Assembly: GCF_048544455.1 (NCBI RefSeq)
Contig: NC_133538.1
Coordinates: 456,395,311-456,459,310, forward strand
From: Silene latifolia
Lineage: Eukaryota > Streptophyta > Magnoliopsida > Caryophyllales > Caryophyllaceae
DNA: 64,000 nt
Direction: 5' to 3'
Part shown: piece after piece, positions 1-11,984 of the stretch
How the letters are laid out: every line of letters starts with the position of its first letter
Numbering within the stretch: position 1 is the stretch's first letter
Made by a program: the position numbers and the translations under genes
Notes under the pieces: model-generated
Seen by the model: the letters and a program-made list of their open reading frames with translations, nothing else
Database searches by the model: none
What the model was told of the DNA's origin: nothing

Positions 1-529
1 GTGTTATTAGTTGATGTTTTAATAGCCGATAACCGATGACGATTTATAATAAACCGCGTCATATACATTTAGCAATTTATGAGCCGGTCCACGAGGTAAA
101 ATTAAGAGGAAGTGGAAGCCCACTTCCCCATGCAAACCCACGGCTGGCCGAGGTTAACAAAAGGAGAGACTCCCTCTCCTTTTGACCTAGAGAATTCCAT
201 TTTACAGAAAACTAGGGTTTTGGAGACATTTTCTCTCTGAAACCTAGATCTCACATCTCGAAAACCTCACAACAAGTTCTCTCAATATTGCAAGGCAATC
301 AGAGAACAACTTCTAGCACAAGGGCATATCTCGGACAAATCTTGGGTGCAACAATTAGGAGGAAATCGCTTGTTGATTTACGTTCTTTACGCCGCACTAT
401 AAAGGACCCGAGGTTAATTCTTGTTCCTTATCGTTTCTCTATTGTATTTATGTTTTATGACGATAATCGCATGTTAAATTTACGTTATAGTCCTTAATTT
501 AAAGGGTCTTACACGGATATTACCCCTCA
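1..529 (+). repeat. Copia 5' LTR (3' portion)
   Basis: Bases 1-529 match 7822-8350 almost base for base and end in CA, two bases before the primer binding site. The differences seen are single substitutions and small indels near 131, 148, 205, 393-400 and 505-511. The LTR start lies outside the window. Confidence 0.93.
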
Positions 530-531
530 AG

Positions 532-543
532 TGGTATCAGAGC
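532..543 (+). other. Primer binding site (initiator Met tRNA)
   Basis: TGGTATCAGAGC follows the LTR end after two bases. This is the standard complement of the plant initiator methionine tRNA 3' end used by most Copia elements to prime minus-strand DNA synthesis. Confidence 0.93.
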
Positions 544-854
544 GAGGCCACGTAAATTTTTCCATGTGTTTTTCATAAAACCGATTTTGAAACGTTTGTT
601 TTGTCTCGAAATCCGTGCCATGTATACACGGCTGATTCGGTTTTTGTTCTTGTTGAAACCGTGACATGTTTTACACGGTTTTATCATCTTGTTTTCGATT
701 TGTTTTTATGCATATTGTTGTTTTATACGGAGATTACAAAGAACATGTCAAGTTTTGTCAATTGTTAAATTGTTTTTGATGCGTTTTTGATCAAAATTAC
801 AATTGATTTTGTTTTGTCAAACTGTTTTCACGAGGGTTTTATGTTTTCCAGAAA

Positions 855-1140
855 CTTTTTCCCTCGATCGAGCATGTTTTTAGTCGATCGAATGGTTTTT
901 CTGACATGTTTTTACTCGATCGAGTCCTTGCTTTGTATGCACTCGATCGACCATAAAACCCACGCTCGATCGAGAAGTCCTCGTACTCGATCGAGCAAGA
1001 TTGTCTTGATATAAGTCCTCGATCGACTACCGCTTTTGTCGATCGAGTACTTCCCGATTAGCACACCTCTCGATCGACTTGCGTTCAGATCGATCGAGCC
1101 CTTTCGTTCCTCGATCGAGCACCTGTGTCCCTGGATCGAG
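855..1140 (+). repeat. Cluster of TCGATCGA palindromes in Copia leader
   Basis: About twelve copies of an 8-10-bp palindrome (core TCGATCGA, often CTCGATCGAG, a few with one mismatch) occur in under 300 bp, separated by 12-30 bases of unrelated sequence. The cluster lies between the primer site and gag. The same core is clustered again in a different retrotransposon at 54395-54720 and 56400-56545. Function is unknown; a protein-binding array or a packaging/leader structure are both possible. Confidence 0.85.
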
Positions 1141-2475
1141 GGATTTCTGTTTTGACAGCTTTGAAAATTTATTCTTTTTGCTTTAAATTTTCTTTTGGCT
1201 ACAAAATGTACATTATACGGATATTGTACACTCGCTATGATTGTGAAACGGTTCACACACGTACCATTAAGTTATTTTAAAGCGTATTTAAAGTAACGGA
1301 CTGTATTAGATTAAAATTGAATTGATAGAAGCGGTTTTATCACATGAATTTTAATCATTAAAAGGTGGTTTGGATAAATTTCACATAATTACGGAATTAT
1401 GTCACGAATGAATTTGTTTTAGTTGATGCATTTTCATTTATCGTTTTGTTGAATGCCTTGAATGCTTTTAATTACGTATTTATTTATTTTGCAAACAGTT
1501 GTAACTTAGTGTGGCCTTAGTAGAACGTGTTACCGTAATGATGGAACACGATCTTGGTTGTATTTTGAGATCTCGTATCTCCGTTTTGGATTTTTCACTT
1601 GTAATTACAGTTTTAATTAGAATGTAAATAGGTTTATATTTTGTAATTTTAATTGTAATTTTTGAGAAGACCAAAGACGGAGACCATTTACTCACCGCGC
1701 TACCTGGATCAAGATGGAACAACAAAGACAAGCTTCTTGGGTCCAACGGTGGATTCCAAAGTTGTATTTTGTTCTTTTTATTAGGATAGGCCACACTAGG
1801 AAATTTTATTTACGTATTGCGTTCAATTATTTATTTTATCGTAACGATAGTATGCATCATTTTCCGCCTAAAACCAAACCACCTAATAATTGCATGAAAA
1901 CTGACACATATAGAGGTCACGAGTTAGTTTTCTTTGACATTCGTATGTCACACGTTTTTCAAGCCATCACCCAAATTAATTCATTCACGCAGACGCTAGT
2001 TATTCGTTCACTTAATATGAATTATAATTTAGTTGATGGGATCTTCCTCGTATAAACAAAAATTGAGAACGGTCTTTATAGGTCAAACTCCAATGAGTCC
2101 CTTCTTCGTCGGTAGGCATAATATGACCCCTTCTACGTCGGGTAAGTTGGAACCGATTGACCTATTTTATCTCAACACTATGGTCACTCGTACGATCCTG
2201 TGACTGTGGTGGACTATAGATAGGATTTACGGAAATCTATCGACCAAGAGTTCTTCCGGAAGAATTAGCTAAACAGTTGGCTTATCAATTTACAGAAATT
2301 GAGTCTTGGGATCACTTGTATCATTCTTGAGGGAGATCAATTATGCAAGTGCGAGAGTCTACATGTTTAAAATGAATTTTAAAATAGACTTAAATCACCT
2401 CGATGAGTTGCTTATTTCGTTTTGTTTTTCTTTCTTTTTCAGTGTAGATCACGTTTATTAAACTGCAAATAACAA
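1141..2475 (+). other. Copia 5' leader, no recognised gene
   Basis: AT-rich leader between the palindrome cluster and gag. Open frames here are short and have no recognisable domain. Nothing further can be supported. Confidence 0.6.
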
Positions 2476-3256
2476 ATGGCTGGTTCTACTGATAACCCAA
2501 TGCCAAGTGCCACATTGGACCGTGAGTCCCGGCCGGATCTTCATGAATCGGATGAATCGGTCAACTCGATCAAGAATGATGGATCAAACTTCGCGGGACT
2601 GGGAGGCAGCGGATTACGGAATGCTTGCCGCCGCGACGGGAAGCTCGATTTCTGCTGAGCCCATGCCGTCACACCCAGGCCCCACGGCCGGAGTTAACGA
2701 GATCGACAAGTATAACGATTTCGCCTTGGAAGCGGGTGCGATTAAAAACGTACTCATTTTTGCAATGGAACCCAATTTGCAGAAACGCTTCATAGCCCAA
2801 GGTGCAAACAAGATTTTCACCACGCTCACTAAGGAATTCTCGAAAGCACCGAGAATCGTGACCTATGAGCATACCACTCGCTTCTTTGATGCGAGACTCC
2901 AGAAGGGCCAACCGGTTAGCCCACACATTCTCAGCATGATTGAGAATGTCGAGAAGCTGGAGACCTTTGATTGTAAGATCAGCGAGAACATTGTGATCGA
3001 CCGCATACTTCACTCACTCCACGATGGTTATTCGCAATTTAGAGCGAATTACTATATGAATGATTTGAAGAAAACTCCCCATGAACTGCACACCCTCCTC
3101 GTACAGACCGAGAAGGACATGAAGTTCGGTGGGAGCATGAAACAAGATGTTCTCGTTGTGACAAACAAGGGAAAGGGTAAGGGCAAAGCTCGAGGCAAAC
3201 CTAGCGAGGGTAAGGCGAAGTTCAAGAAGTCGGGTTCGGTAAGAGTGGGCTGGTGA
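2476..3256 (+). pseudogene. Copia gag (frameshifted)
   Basis: The gag capsid protein would package the element RNA in cytoplasmic particles. The likely start is the ATG at 2476, after an AT-rich leader; the frame is lost near 2600 and the homologous sequence continues in the next frame. That second frame (from 2507, 249 codons) has the typical Copia gag body: a helical region with LETFDCKISENIVIDRILHS-like spacing, then a basic Lys/Gly-rich tail (about residues 220-245) ahead of the zinc knuckle. It ends at 3256 and the knuckle follows in another frame at 3300. At least two frameshifts separate start and zinc knuckle, so no full-length gag can be made from this copy. Confidence 0.85.
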
Positions 3257-3299
3257 GTCGAGCACCTCATCAAGCACGACAAAGAGCAAGAATGAAAAC

Positions 3300-3689
3300 A
3301 TGGAATGCCATCACCGCCACAAGATCGGGCATTGGAGACGCACATGTCCTGTTTATCATGAGGACATAAAAGCAGGTCGCGTTAAACCTGTTGGTATGTC
3401 TTCTTCTTCTACTTTTATTCATATGATTGAGATTAACCACGCAAGTTACGGAACTTGGGTACTTGATACTGGTTGTGGTTCTCATCTGTGTAATCATGTG
3501 CAGGGCCTCCGAAATCTCGAACCTCTCGTAAAGGGTGAGGTTGACCTGCGTGTCGGGAATGGAGCAAGAGTGGCTGCCGTCTCGAGGGGAACATATGTGA
3601 TCCAGCTTCCTAGCGGATTTGAGTTATCATTATATGATTGCTATTATGTACCCATCTTTCGAAAAACATTATTTCGGTTTCGCACTTGA
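3300..3689 (+). pseudogene. Copia zinc knuckle and aspartic protease (degenerate)
   Basis: This frame starts with the gag zinc knuckle and runs into the protease. The knuckle reads C-HHR-HKIGH-WRRT-C, so the second cysteine of the CX2CX4HX4C motif has become arginine; a C-to-T change on one strand would explain it. The protease active-site region WVLDTGCGSHLCNH is intact around residue 55. In Copia elements this aspartic protease cuts the Gag-Pol polyprotein inside the particle. The frame ends at 3689; a fragment of the following region continues in an overlapping frame (3619-3873). Confidence 0.85.
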
Positions 3690-4517
3690 TAAACTTGGTT
3701 TTTCATTTGTAATAGAGAATAATACTTGCATTTTCTCTTTACACGATATGATTTATGGCAAGGCAGTCTCCATGAATGGAATTTATGTTTTAGATCAGAC
3801 CACCGAAATATTACACGTAACGAATAAAAAGTTAAAGGTTGGTGACAAAGATCAAACGTATCTATGGCTGTAATATGGGACACATTAATGAGAAACGCGT
3901 AAAACAACTCATCAAACATGGAGCTATCTCGGCCTTTGATTTTCAATCATTTGGCACGTGTGAATCATGTCTCATCGGTAAGATGACTCGTATTTCCTTC
4001 AAAGGTGTTGGAATGCGCTGCGACCTATTAGGACTCATACACACGGATGTATGTGGACCTATGTCAATCACCGCACGAGAAGGCTATAGGTATTTCATCA
4101 CTTTCACGGACGATTTAAGTAGATATGGCTATGTCTACTTAATGAAGCACAAAAGTGAATCCTTTGAGAAATTCAAAGAATACCGAGAATAGGGTGCGTA
4201 ACCTATTGGGTAGAAAGATTAAAACACTACGTTCGGATCGTGGTGGCGAGTATCTTTCTCATGAGTTTGATCAACACCTAAAGGATTTGTGGGATTGCCC
4301 TACGCTTAACTCCACCTGGAACACCTCAATTGAATGGAGTGTCCGAACGGAGAAATCGAACACTACTTGATATGGTTCGATCCATGATGAGTCACACCGT
4401 GTTGCCTCGACTCATTATGGGGTTATGCTCTTATGTCGGCCGCTCTAATACTTAATCAAGTCCGTCTAAAGTCGTGACAAGACTCCATATGAACTATGGA
4501 AGGGAACGGTCCCTAAC
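3690..4517 (+). pseudogene. Copia integrase (frameshifted)
   Basis: The integrase inserts the cDNA into the nuclear genome. The frame 3839-4192 carries the N-terminal zinc-binding region (GHIN...H...CESC, the HHCC motif) and the start of the catalytic core with the first conserved aspartate (HTDVCGPM) and FTDDLSRYGYVYL. The sequence then shifts to the frame 4155-4370, which holds the RSDRGGEY segment with the catalytic glutamate. From 4371 to 4517 homology is broken by further frameshifts. The DDE residues themselves are visible, but they lie in different frames. Confidence 0.88.
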
Positions 4518-5691
4518 TTGTCCTTTATACGGGTTTGGGGCTGCGAGGCTTATGTCAAGTGGAGACACGAGGATAAGCTCGGCCCGCGATCGATCAAGAC
4601 ATACTTTATAGGTTATCCTAAAGGAACACTTGGTCATTACTTCTATTCGCCAACCGAACAACGTGTTTTTGTTGCGGCTAGTGCGACATTCTTAGAGAAG
4701 GAATTTCTTGAGAATGCAAAGAGTGATAGAACCTTCGACCTGTCGGAGATTCCAGAACCAAACACCGAGCAACCATTGGAGGAACCTGTTCCTTCAATCC
4801 CGGCTGCGGTGAATATTCCTGAGGAACCTAGGAGGTCGGGAAGAGTCTCTATTCCTCCAGACAGATACATTGGTATGGTCGAGGAACATGACATAGATGA
4901 CGTTCTACTCTTAACGAGTAGTGAACCCGCAACCTATAAAGGTGCCATGACTAGTTCTGACTCAAAGCTATGGCTTGAGGCCATGCAATCCGAGATGTAC
5001 TCTATGTATGAGAACAACGTATGGGATCTTGTTGACTTACCTGCTAAGGTTCATCCCCTTCAATGCAAATGGCTTTACAAGATAAAGCATTCTGTGGAAG
5101 GTCAACAAGATATCTATAAAGCACGACTAGTTGCTAAAGGTTTCACCCAAGTGCCAGGTTTGCACTACGATGAAATTTTCGCACCCGTAGTCATCTTTGC
5201 GTTCCATTCGGATTATCTTAGCGATCGCCTCTTTTCATGACTATGAAATTTGGCAAATGGACGTGAAAACCGCCTTCTTAAACGGCTTTTTGGAGGAAGA
5301 GTTGTACATGGTGCAACCCGAAGGTTTCATCGATCCACAACATCCTAAGAAAATATGCAAACTTAAGCGTTCCATTTATGGACTTAAGCAAGCATCTCGG
5401 AGTTGGAATCATCGCTTCGACCAAGTGATTAAAGAAAATGGATTTACTCGATCGATCGAGGAACCATGTCTATATATCAAGTCGAGTGGGAGCAAGATTG
5501 TTTTCCTAATATTGTATGTTGACGACATACTCCTGATTGGGAATGACATACCTCTCTTAACTTCGGTGAAAGTATGGTTGAAAAACCATTTCCAGATGAA
5601 AGATCTGGGAGAGGCACAAAGAATTCTAGGCATTCGTATCTATCGAGATAGATCACGACGGATGTTATCTCTCGATCAGAGTCTTACATAG
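4518..5691 (+). pseudogene. Copia reverse transcriptase (frameshifted near 5195)
   Basis: The first frame (4518-5240) covers the integrase C-terminal linker and the start of the reverse transcriptase (CKWLYKIKH, KARLVAKGFTQ, DEIFAPV). The polymerase continues in another frame from 5197 to 5691 with QMDVKTAFLNG (first catalytic aspartate), the IYGLKQASR motif and the catalytic LYVDDILLIG. Motif order and spacing are those of Copia RT. The jump near 5195-5240 disrupts the fingers/palm junction, so the gene is dead although the active-site residues remain. The frame ends at 5691 ahead of the connection domain. Confidence 0.92.
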
Positions 5692-6500
5692 ACAAAGTCC
5701 TAGAGAGATTCAGCATGACTAACTCCAAGAAGGGGTTCCTTCCTATGGCTCCAGGGGTGCATTTGAGCAAGTCTCAGGCACCAGAGACACCGGAAGAGAA
5801 AGAGCGCATGACACGAATTCCATATGCTTCGGCAATAGGATCAATCATGTATGCCATGATATGCACACGTCCGGACGTGGCATATGCATTGAGTATGACA
5901 AGTCGATTCCAACAAAGATCCAGGTGAACCACATTGGATGGTCATCAAGAACATTCTTAAGTACCTACGGAGGACTAAAGATTGGGCATTGACTTATGGA
6001 GGCGATCAAAAGCTATGCGCAACCGGTTACGCAGATGCTAGCTTCCAAACGGATCGAGATGACTCGAAATCTCAGTCTGGATTCGTTTTTACTCTTAATG
6101 GCGCTGCAGTCAGCTGGAAGAGTTCAAACAAACTGTTACAAAGAGATTCTACGATCGAGTCCGAGTACTATGCCGCGTCCTGGCTACAAAGGAAGCGATA
6201 TGGATGCGTCAATTCTTACATGGGCTCTCTGTAGTGCCTAGTTCGAATGACCCGATCACCATCTATTGCGACAATAGTGGTGCCATCTTCCAAGCTAAAG
6301 AGCAAAAGTCTAGCAACAAGTCTAGACATGTACAACGGAAAGCTCATCTAATCCGGGATTACGTGGAGCAAAAGGAAGTAGTGATAGAAAAGATTGCTAC
6401 AGATGATAACATAGCAGATCCTCTCACTAAAGCATTACGACAAGATAAGCATGAAGGGCATGTTAATTCCATGGGAATTAAACGTGTTCCTAAGTTGTAG
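5692..6500 (+). pseudogene. Copia RT C-terminus and RNase H (frameshifted)
   Basis: Frame 5715-5927 holds the region after the RT palm (YASAIGSIMYAMICTRPDVAYAL). RNase H follows in 5938-6234 (GYADASF with the first catalytic aspartate, then a STIESEYYA segment with the glutamate) and, after another shift, in 6204-6500 (IYCDNSGAIFQAKE, then the ADPLTKAL end of pol). RNase H removes RNA during cDNA synthesis. At least two frameshifts separate these parts. The stop at 6500 is a plausible original end of pol. Confidence 0.9.
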
Positions 6501-7261
6501 TACTCTTTTATGGATCAGATTCATTCTCTCTTGTACTCTATACGACATCATCGTTTTGATATTTTATATATATATTTTGTTTGTCATGTGGATTTGTACG
6601 ACAAATTTTGAACACCACAAAGTGAACTGAACGAACATTATATCTTTTTCAGTCCTTAATTGCCCACATGAGCTGATAACTCGGCAATTATTTTGTGACG
6701 TTGGTTGATGGTGGGTTCAACGAGCCATAAGTCAACCGGTTGACTGACCAATCACAGAGGCGATTTATACGGATATTTCGTAGGACACTTTTGTGACATC
6801 GACGTGGAGTCCTAAATGTTTTATAACATTCGTTGTCCGGTCGTGGATAGGACCTCCATGGTGATCCTAAGAGTCGATTCTTTTGACTATCGACTGTCTC
6901 TTGAGACTAAGGCAGATTTTGGGTGACTTTGGTTTCTTTCTCACGGTCATCCGTAACAGGGGGCCAAGTAGATTTTTTCTGGGTCATTTCATGCTGTGCT
7001 TAGATCGGAAGGAGTTCGAGTTGAAGGAAATATTCAGCCTTTATCAGGTACTCGATATTTCTCAGGGCCACTCGAGGAGTCAGAATCGAAATGCATGGCC
7101 ATGCTCGGATACGGATTCGTTTTATCGCTTAAGTTACTCTCTAGTCGGGAAACCACTCTAGATACTGGTCGATTGTGAAATACGACCTTTGTGGATCCAG
7201 ATCTGCAAATTGTTTTACATTGAGTGGGAGAAATTTTAAATGAATATGAGAATCGGTTATC
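6501..7261 (+). other. Copia 3' untranslated region
   Basis: Sequence between the end of pol and the polypurine tracts. It contains short open frames with no recognisable domain and no other element. Confidence 0.65.
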
Positions 7262-7407
7262 GCACATACACTTGTACGGACAAGTGGGAGTTTGTTGGAG
7301 CTTGTGTCCTCCAGTTAGTGCGGATAACGTCATTGCACATGCACTTGTACGGACAAGTGGGAGCTTGTTGGGGTTGGTGTCCTTAACAGTTAGTGCAAGG
7401 ACTTATA
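7262..7407 (+). repeat. 73-bp direct duplication spanning polypurine tract and LTR start
   Basis: Two adjacent copies (7262-7334 and 7335-7407) each contain ACTTGTACGGACAAGTGGGAG, a T-rich TTGTTGG start and a CAGTTAGTGC end. Each copy therefore carries a purine-rich tract (AAGTGGGAG) followed by a possible TGTTGG LTR start, at 7293 and at 7366. The first tract and start are a duplicate of the second, or the reverse. Because the 5' LTR start is outside the window, the true LTR border cannot be fixed here. Confidence 0.8.
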
Positions 7408-8350
7408 AACCTCTAAAAGGATCAAAGGGCATACTTTTGGTATTATTATCAGTTGATCCACGTTTATCAATAACGGTTGGCTTGCTAGATAAGTTTGACG
7501 TTATTGTCATACAGATGGCGGTGATCAACTGGTCCCTAAAAGTCACACCTATAGGATACGTTTGAGAGACGTGACGGTATGAAAATACATCATGTAGATG
7601 CCAAATCGACTAACCGATTAGTCCGAGTTATTTGACTAGTAATTAGTCAAAATGTGATGTTGAGATATTATATTTAATACGGATTAGATATCATGGGCTA
7701 AGGCGAATTAACCAGTTAATTCGTAAAATTAAATATAAGCGTTTTATATTTAATTAATGTATATTGAATTAATTATACAATATCGTCTTTGTCGGACATG
7801 TATTAATACTTCAACTAACCCGTGTTATTAGTTGATGTTTTAATAGCCGATAACCGATGACGATTTATAATAAACCGCGTCATATACATTTAGCAATTTA
7901 TGAGCCGGTCCACGAGGTAAAATTAAGAGGAAGTGGAAGCCCACTTCCCCATGAAAACCCACGGCTGGCGAGGTTAACAAAAGGAGAGACTCCCTCTCCT
8001 TTTGACCTAGAGAATTCCATTTTACGTGAAAAACTAGGGTTTTGGAGACATTTTCTCTCTGAAACCTAGATCTCACATCTCGAAAACCTCACAACAAGTT
8101 CTCTCAATATTGCAAGGCAATCAGAGAACAACTTCTAGCACAAGGGCATATCTCGGACAAATCTTGGGTGCAACAATTAGGAGGAAATCGCTGTTGATTT
8201 CTGTTCTTTACGCCGCACTATAAAGGACCCGAGGTTAATTCTTGTTCCTTATCGTTTCTCTATTGTATTTATGTTTTATGACGATAATCGCATGTTAAAT
8301 TTACGTTATAGTCCTTAATTTAAAGGGCCTTATACGGATATTACCCCTCA
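7366..8350 (+). repeat. Copia 3' LTR (start 7366, alternatively 7293)
   Basis: Begins TGTTGGGG after the purine tract AAGTGGGAG and ends ...CCTCA at 8350, the same end as the 5' LTR. Positions 7822-8350 pair with 1-529. Length is 985 bp, or 1058 bp if the upstream duplicate start is used. The bases after 8350 are Athila sequence; the target duplication cannot be confirmed because the left flank is outside the window. Confidence 0.88.
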
Positions 8351-10066
8351 AGAGGATGTCACTAAATCACCTCCAAATGGTGTTAAACTAGACTACTTTC
8401 GTCCTCAATTTCCAAATGCTTTCGTCAAGGGCGATCGGATGGTGGTGAAATGATGATCCCTATGATGCTAGTAGCATATGACATGACAAGTCTCGAATTC
8501 TCTACAAAAGTAAAGGTCATGAATCGTCCCAAGCTCGACAAAGTGGCTTGACAAAAAGGCTTTTTGGGAATGAAATGCTCAAATCTTTATAAACAAGGGT
8601 GGATATGACTAGTATTCAAAATTGTCCTCATTCAACTTTCACATTTCAAAAATTTTAAGATGGGGTTTGTCCCTTCCGGGCTAGTGTCCTTTTCTTTCGA
8701 CAATCGCTTATTAGGTAACCGGTTAACCTCTAGACAATAGCTTTTCGGGGTGATAGTCACTCTGTCTCTGGGCGGCCGAATTCACAACCGTGTGGGGGCC
8801 CAATTCAATGGATCCCGCTCCAAAGCACATCGAAGTGGTACGCCTCCATCAAAACAATTAAATTTCTCAACATTTCAACATTTCATAACATTTGAGGTTT
8901 CCTTAGCAATAAATTACTTCCACATGACAAAATTCTTTGAAATGAGCACTTCAAACTTATTGATAGAAAGTATTTTTGGGTTTCCTTACCACAAGGTCAA
9001 TCAAGGTCACCTAGACAAGTTAACCAAGTCCACATCGCATCACGGGGTTGGATAGGTGACTCACATGCAAACCCTTGACTAGGCTTTGGGTCATGGGTCA
9101 AAAGACACTAGTATGACACTATCTAGGGTGTTTTACAACCATTCTAGTAGGCAAAGTCTTAAGTTGAAAAACTATTTGTAATGGCTTAGTTGCTCTTGTC
9201 AAAGTTCCTAATTAGGCATTTTTCAAAAATTTTGTCTAAATGCAACTACATGCTATGATGCAACTAATATATACATCCTAATGCAAGTGATTCTATCAAC
9301 TAATATGACATATAAACTAAATGCAAGTCCTAAGTTCACATTGTTATACCGCATCAATCAAAATAAAGCCACATAGTCATTAACATAAAGAGGAAAAAGG
9401 AGATTGGAAAGATCATACCATGCGGTCTTCATGATCCTCATGTCTCGGATGTGGCGCAGTCAATCAATGTGAACAAGGATAGAACAAACATAATATATAC
9501 AATATGTACAATATAACTACACTACAAAAGGAATAAACATGTTTTTGGGTTTTTCAATTTTCAATTTTTTATGGTTTTTCGAAATTTTTCAATTTTTTTG
9601 GATTTTTGAATAAAAGTTAAGTTAGAATTCCCCATCCCCACACTAATATGGGCATTGTCCTCAATGGCCAAAATGATGGGAAATTATGCAAACATGATGC
9701 ATGATTTCTACACTAAATGCAATCTACACTAATCTATACTACATGATGCATGGTTTTTGTTTATGACGGAGAGGATAATTTAGATTACCTCCCGTTGTGT
9801 ATGCATTAACTTCCCCAAACCGATCTAGACATTATTGCTAATGTCCAAGGATGGGTGTAGTTCATGCACACACTATGCAATGCATGAAACTAATTTGTCA
9901 TTTTGGATTTTGAAAGTGGGAACAATAAAATGAGACACCTCAATGGTACCGAGGTGTGAGTCCTCAATGGTGCTAGGACTACTCCAACAATGATCAAGAA
10001 AAATAAATAAATAGAACAAAGAGAGAAATAGACAAACCTTGAGAGGGTAGGAGCCTCCAAAGCTTG
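8351..10066 (-). other. Athila 3' non-coding region with purine tract
   Basis: AT-rich sequence downstream (minus) of ORF1. It contains a GAGGACAATGCCC...TTAGTGTGGGGATGGGG block (minus strand, around 9670-9625) closely resembling the block after the ORF1 tail at 57450-57475 in the second Athila element. Short open frames here (for example 8750-9055) have no recognisable content. Confidence 0.65.
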
Positions 10067-11656
10067 CTAATCTTCCATTATATCATCACTATCATCATCT
10101 TCCTCATTAGAAGTGGTCTCATTGCCACTTCCCTCTTCACTTGCTTCTTCACCTTCTTCTTCACCTTGCTCATCATCCTCTTCTTCTTCTTCACTAGCTT
10201 CTTCATCAATGTTATCATCAACTTCTTCATTACCAACAACCTCATTATCACCCGGAACAACCCTAGATGCACTCGGAAATAGGACTTCCTTATCCGCTCA
10301 ACTAGGCAAAGGACATGATGGGTCAAGTAGTCCTTGCCTAGCTAAGTGTAAGAGGGGTGGATATTGAGCTAAGTAAGCATTTTTCCGATCCTCAAAGGCT
10401 TGCTTGTGCATTGCTTGCATGAGAAGAGTCAAATAATCATTTCTTGCTTCAACACCTTCCGGCTTGAACTCTTGGTACTCAAAAGGGTAAGGTGGTGTGA
10501 CAATGGAAGAGTAGGGTATTTCAAGTTCACCCTTTTGTTGTTGGATAATATACTCGGCCTCTTTTGAAAGGGGAAGTAGATAATTGGTCCGGTGGATACT
10601 CAATCGACAAATATTTGAAGGCAAAGTGAAAAAACTAGCCTCACTAGTGAGCCATCCATACTTGGTGTCAAGAGGGCCCACTTGTACTTGTGTATCATAG
10701 TATGCAAATCAACGAGATGACCACCTTCTTTCGCCTCATACTTGTTATCTTTGTTGAGGTTAGGATAAAAGTATTTAGCTAGGATAGTGACTAGGCCTCC
10801 ATTCACAATAACTGTAGTGCCTTTCTTCCCACAATCAATGTTGAGCCATCTATCCACCAAGAGCCTTAGAAAGTTAAAAGGCTTGGTGTGTACTCTTCCA
10901 ATCTTCAAAGCCGACTCAAGAAGAACAAAATCGAGTTTAATGAAATGGTTGGTGTCTTTTCTTGCATTGATGGTGCTCCCTACGACCTTGTGCCATACTC
11001 TTATGTCCGGACGGTGGACTAAAAGAGCACGACTCGCATGAAAGTCTTCAAATTTCCTTCCGGAAATCGCCTCCCAAAGAGGGTCGGGGTCATATTTGCC
11101 AACATTCTTAAAATAACGCGGTTCATCACTAAGACCCAAAGCTTCACCCAATTCCTTAAAGGAGATGCGCCTACTAACATTAGCTAGACAAAACTCGAGG
11201 TTCTCCATAGTCTCAACCTTGTTAACTTTCAAAGAACTCAAAAATTCTAAGTTAAGGGAGGGGTATGTCAATTCTTTTGATTCAAACAATTTCTCCAACC
11301 CCATGGCTTTAAAAAAGGCTCTAGTTTGCTCAAGGACACCCAACTTATTTAAGGTATCTTCAGAAATAAATTTGGTGGATTGAAATGATTTTCTAGCAAA
11401 CTTAGCAAAAGTGTCCCTATGGGTTTTGGAAATGAAAGTTACCTCCGGATAGTTTACAAGTTGATCAATTTCCGGAGTAGTAGATGTTGTTGCACCCATG
11501 GGAGGTTGTTGTTGTTGTTTCACTTCCATGTTTGGGTTTGCTACCACCATAGCCAATGCTTTCTTTGCTTGAAGAGTCTTTTGCCTTAATGAAAGTTGTC
11601 TTTGCCTTTGGTGCCTTTGCCTTTGTTGCCTTTGTTGCTCCCTTAGTCCTTGCCAT
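10067..11656 (-). pseudogene. ATHILA ORF1-type gene (third ORF of Athila), frameshifted
   Basis: Start is the ATG at 11656-11654 (MARTKGATKATKAK..., a Lys/Ala-rich N-terminus). The frame shifts near 11560, and the main body (11556-10600, 318 codons) carries the conserved ATHILA ORF-1 region (Pfam family name from memory: ATHILA ORF-1), e.g. FKELGEALGL, VGSTINARKDTNHF, KIGRVHTKPFN. A second shift near 10690 leads to the frame 10681-10298, which ends at an in-frame TGA (10300-10298). Beyond that stop the same frame continues as a strongly acidic Glu/Asp tail and ends in TAG at 10069-10067. The protein's role is not established; in Athila elements this ORF sits where retroviruses carry env. Three lesions make this copy a pseudogene. 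Confidence 0.85.
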
Positions 11657-11952
11657 TGATGAATTAACCAAGAAAGAGTGAAAAATCTTCAATTTTTAGT
11701 GCACCCAAATCGATTTAAAGATGAAAGGCTTTGCCTTTATGAATTCGAAAATCGACTCAAAGGTTGAAGATTTTGTGCTTGGTTTTGATTTTTATTGAAA
11801 AAAGAGTGATTGATTTGTTATTAAAAGGATGTTTTGATTTGATTTTCGTGAATGTAGTTGAGGAATTTTGTTTTTGTGATGGAGAGGATGAGGGTTTTGA
11901 GGGTTTTGAGTAATGTTATGAATGAAGGAATGAAGAAATGAATGTGGGAGGG

Positions 11953-11963
11953 GTTTTATAAAG
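11953..11963 (-). promoter_or_regulatory. Candidate internal TATA box ahead of ORF1
   Basis: On the minus strand CTTTATAAAACCCC precedes a ~250-nt pyrimidine- and A-rich leader (repeated CATTCATT, AAAACCCT) ending at the ORF1 ATG. Position and composition resemble the LTR TATA box at 16730-16717 (CTATAAATACCCC). It would allow ORF1 to be transcribed separately. This is inferred from sequence only. Confidence 0.5.
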
Positions 11964-11984
11964 CCCGAAAAAATTTGAACTGCA

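Larger units (their letters stand above)
1..8350 (+). mobile_element. Ty1/Copia LTR retrotransposon, 5' end beyond window
   Basis: The sequence from base 1 reappears from 7822 and both copies end in the same ...CCTCA, so the window opens inside the 5' LTR and contains the whole 3' LTR. The internal part has an initiator-Met primer site just after the 5' LTR, then gag, protease, integrase, reverse transcriptase and RNase H in that order, which is the Copia order. The coding part is broken by many frameshifts, so this copy cannot make its own proteins. The two 529-bp LTR segments differ at only about eight positions by eye, so the insertion looks recent despite the broken pol; it was probably mobilised in trans. 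It lies inside the 3' non-coding part of the Athila element that continues from 8351. Confidence 0.93.

Noticed and set aside
912..1256. 114-codon minus-strand frame through the TCGATCGA cluster
   Set aside because: Arg/Ser/Ile-rich translation of the palindromes, antisense to the element.
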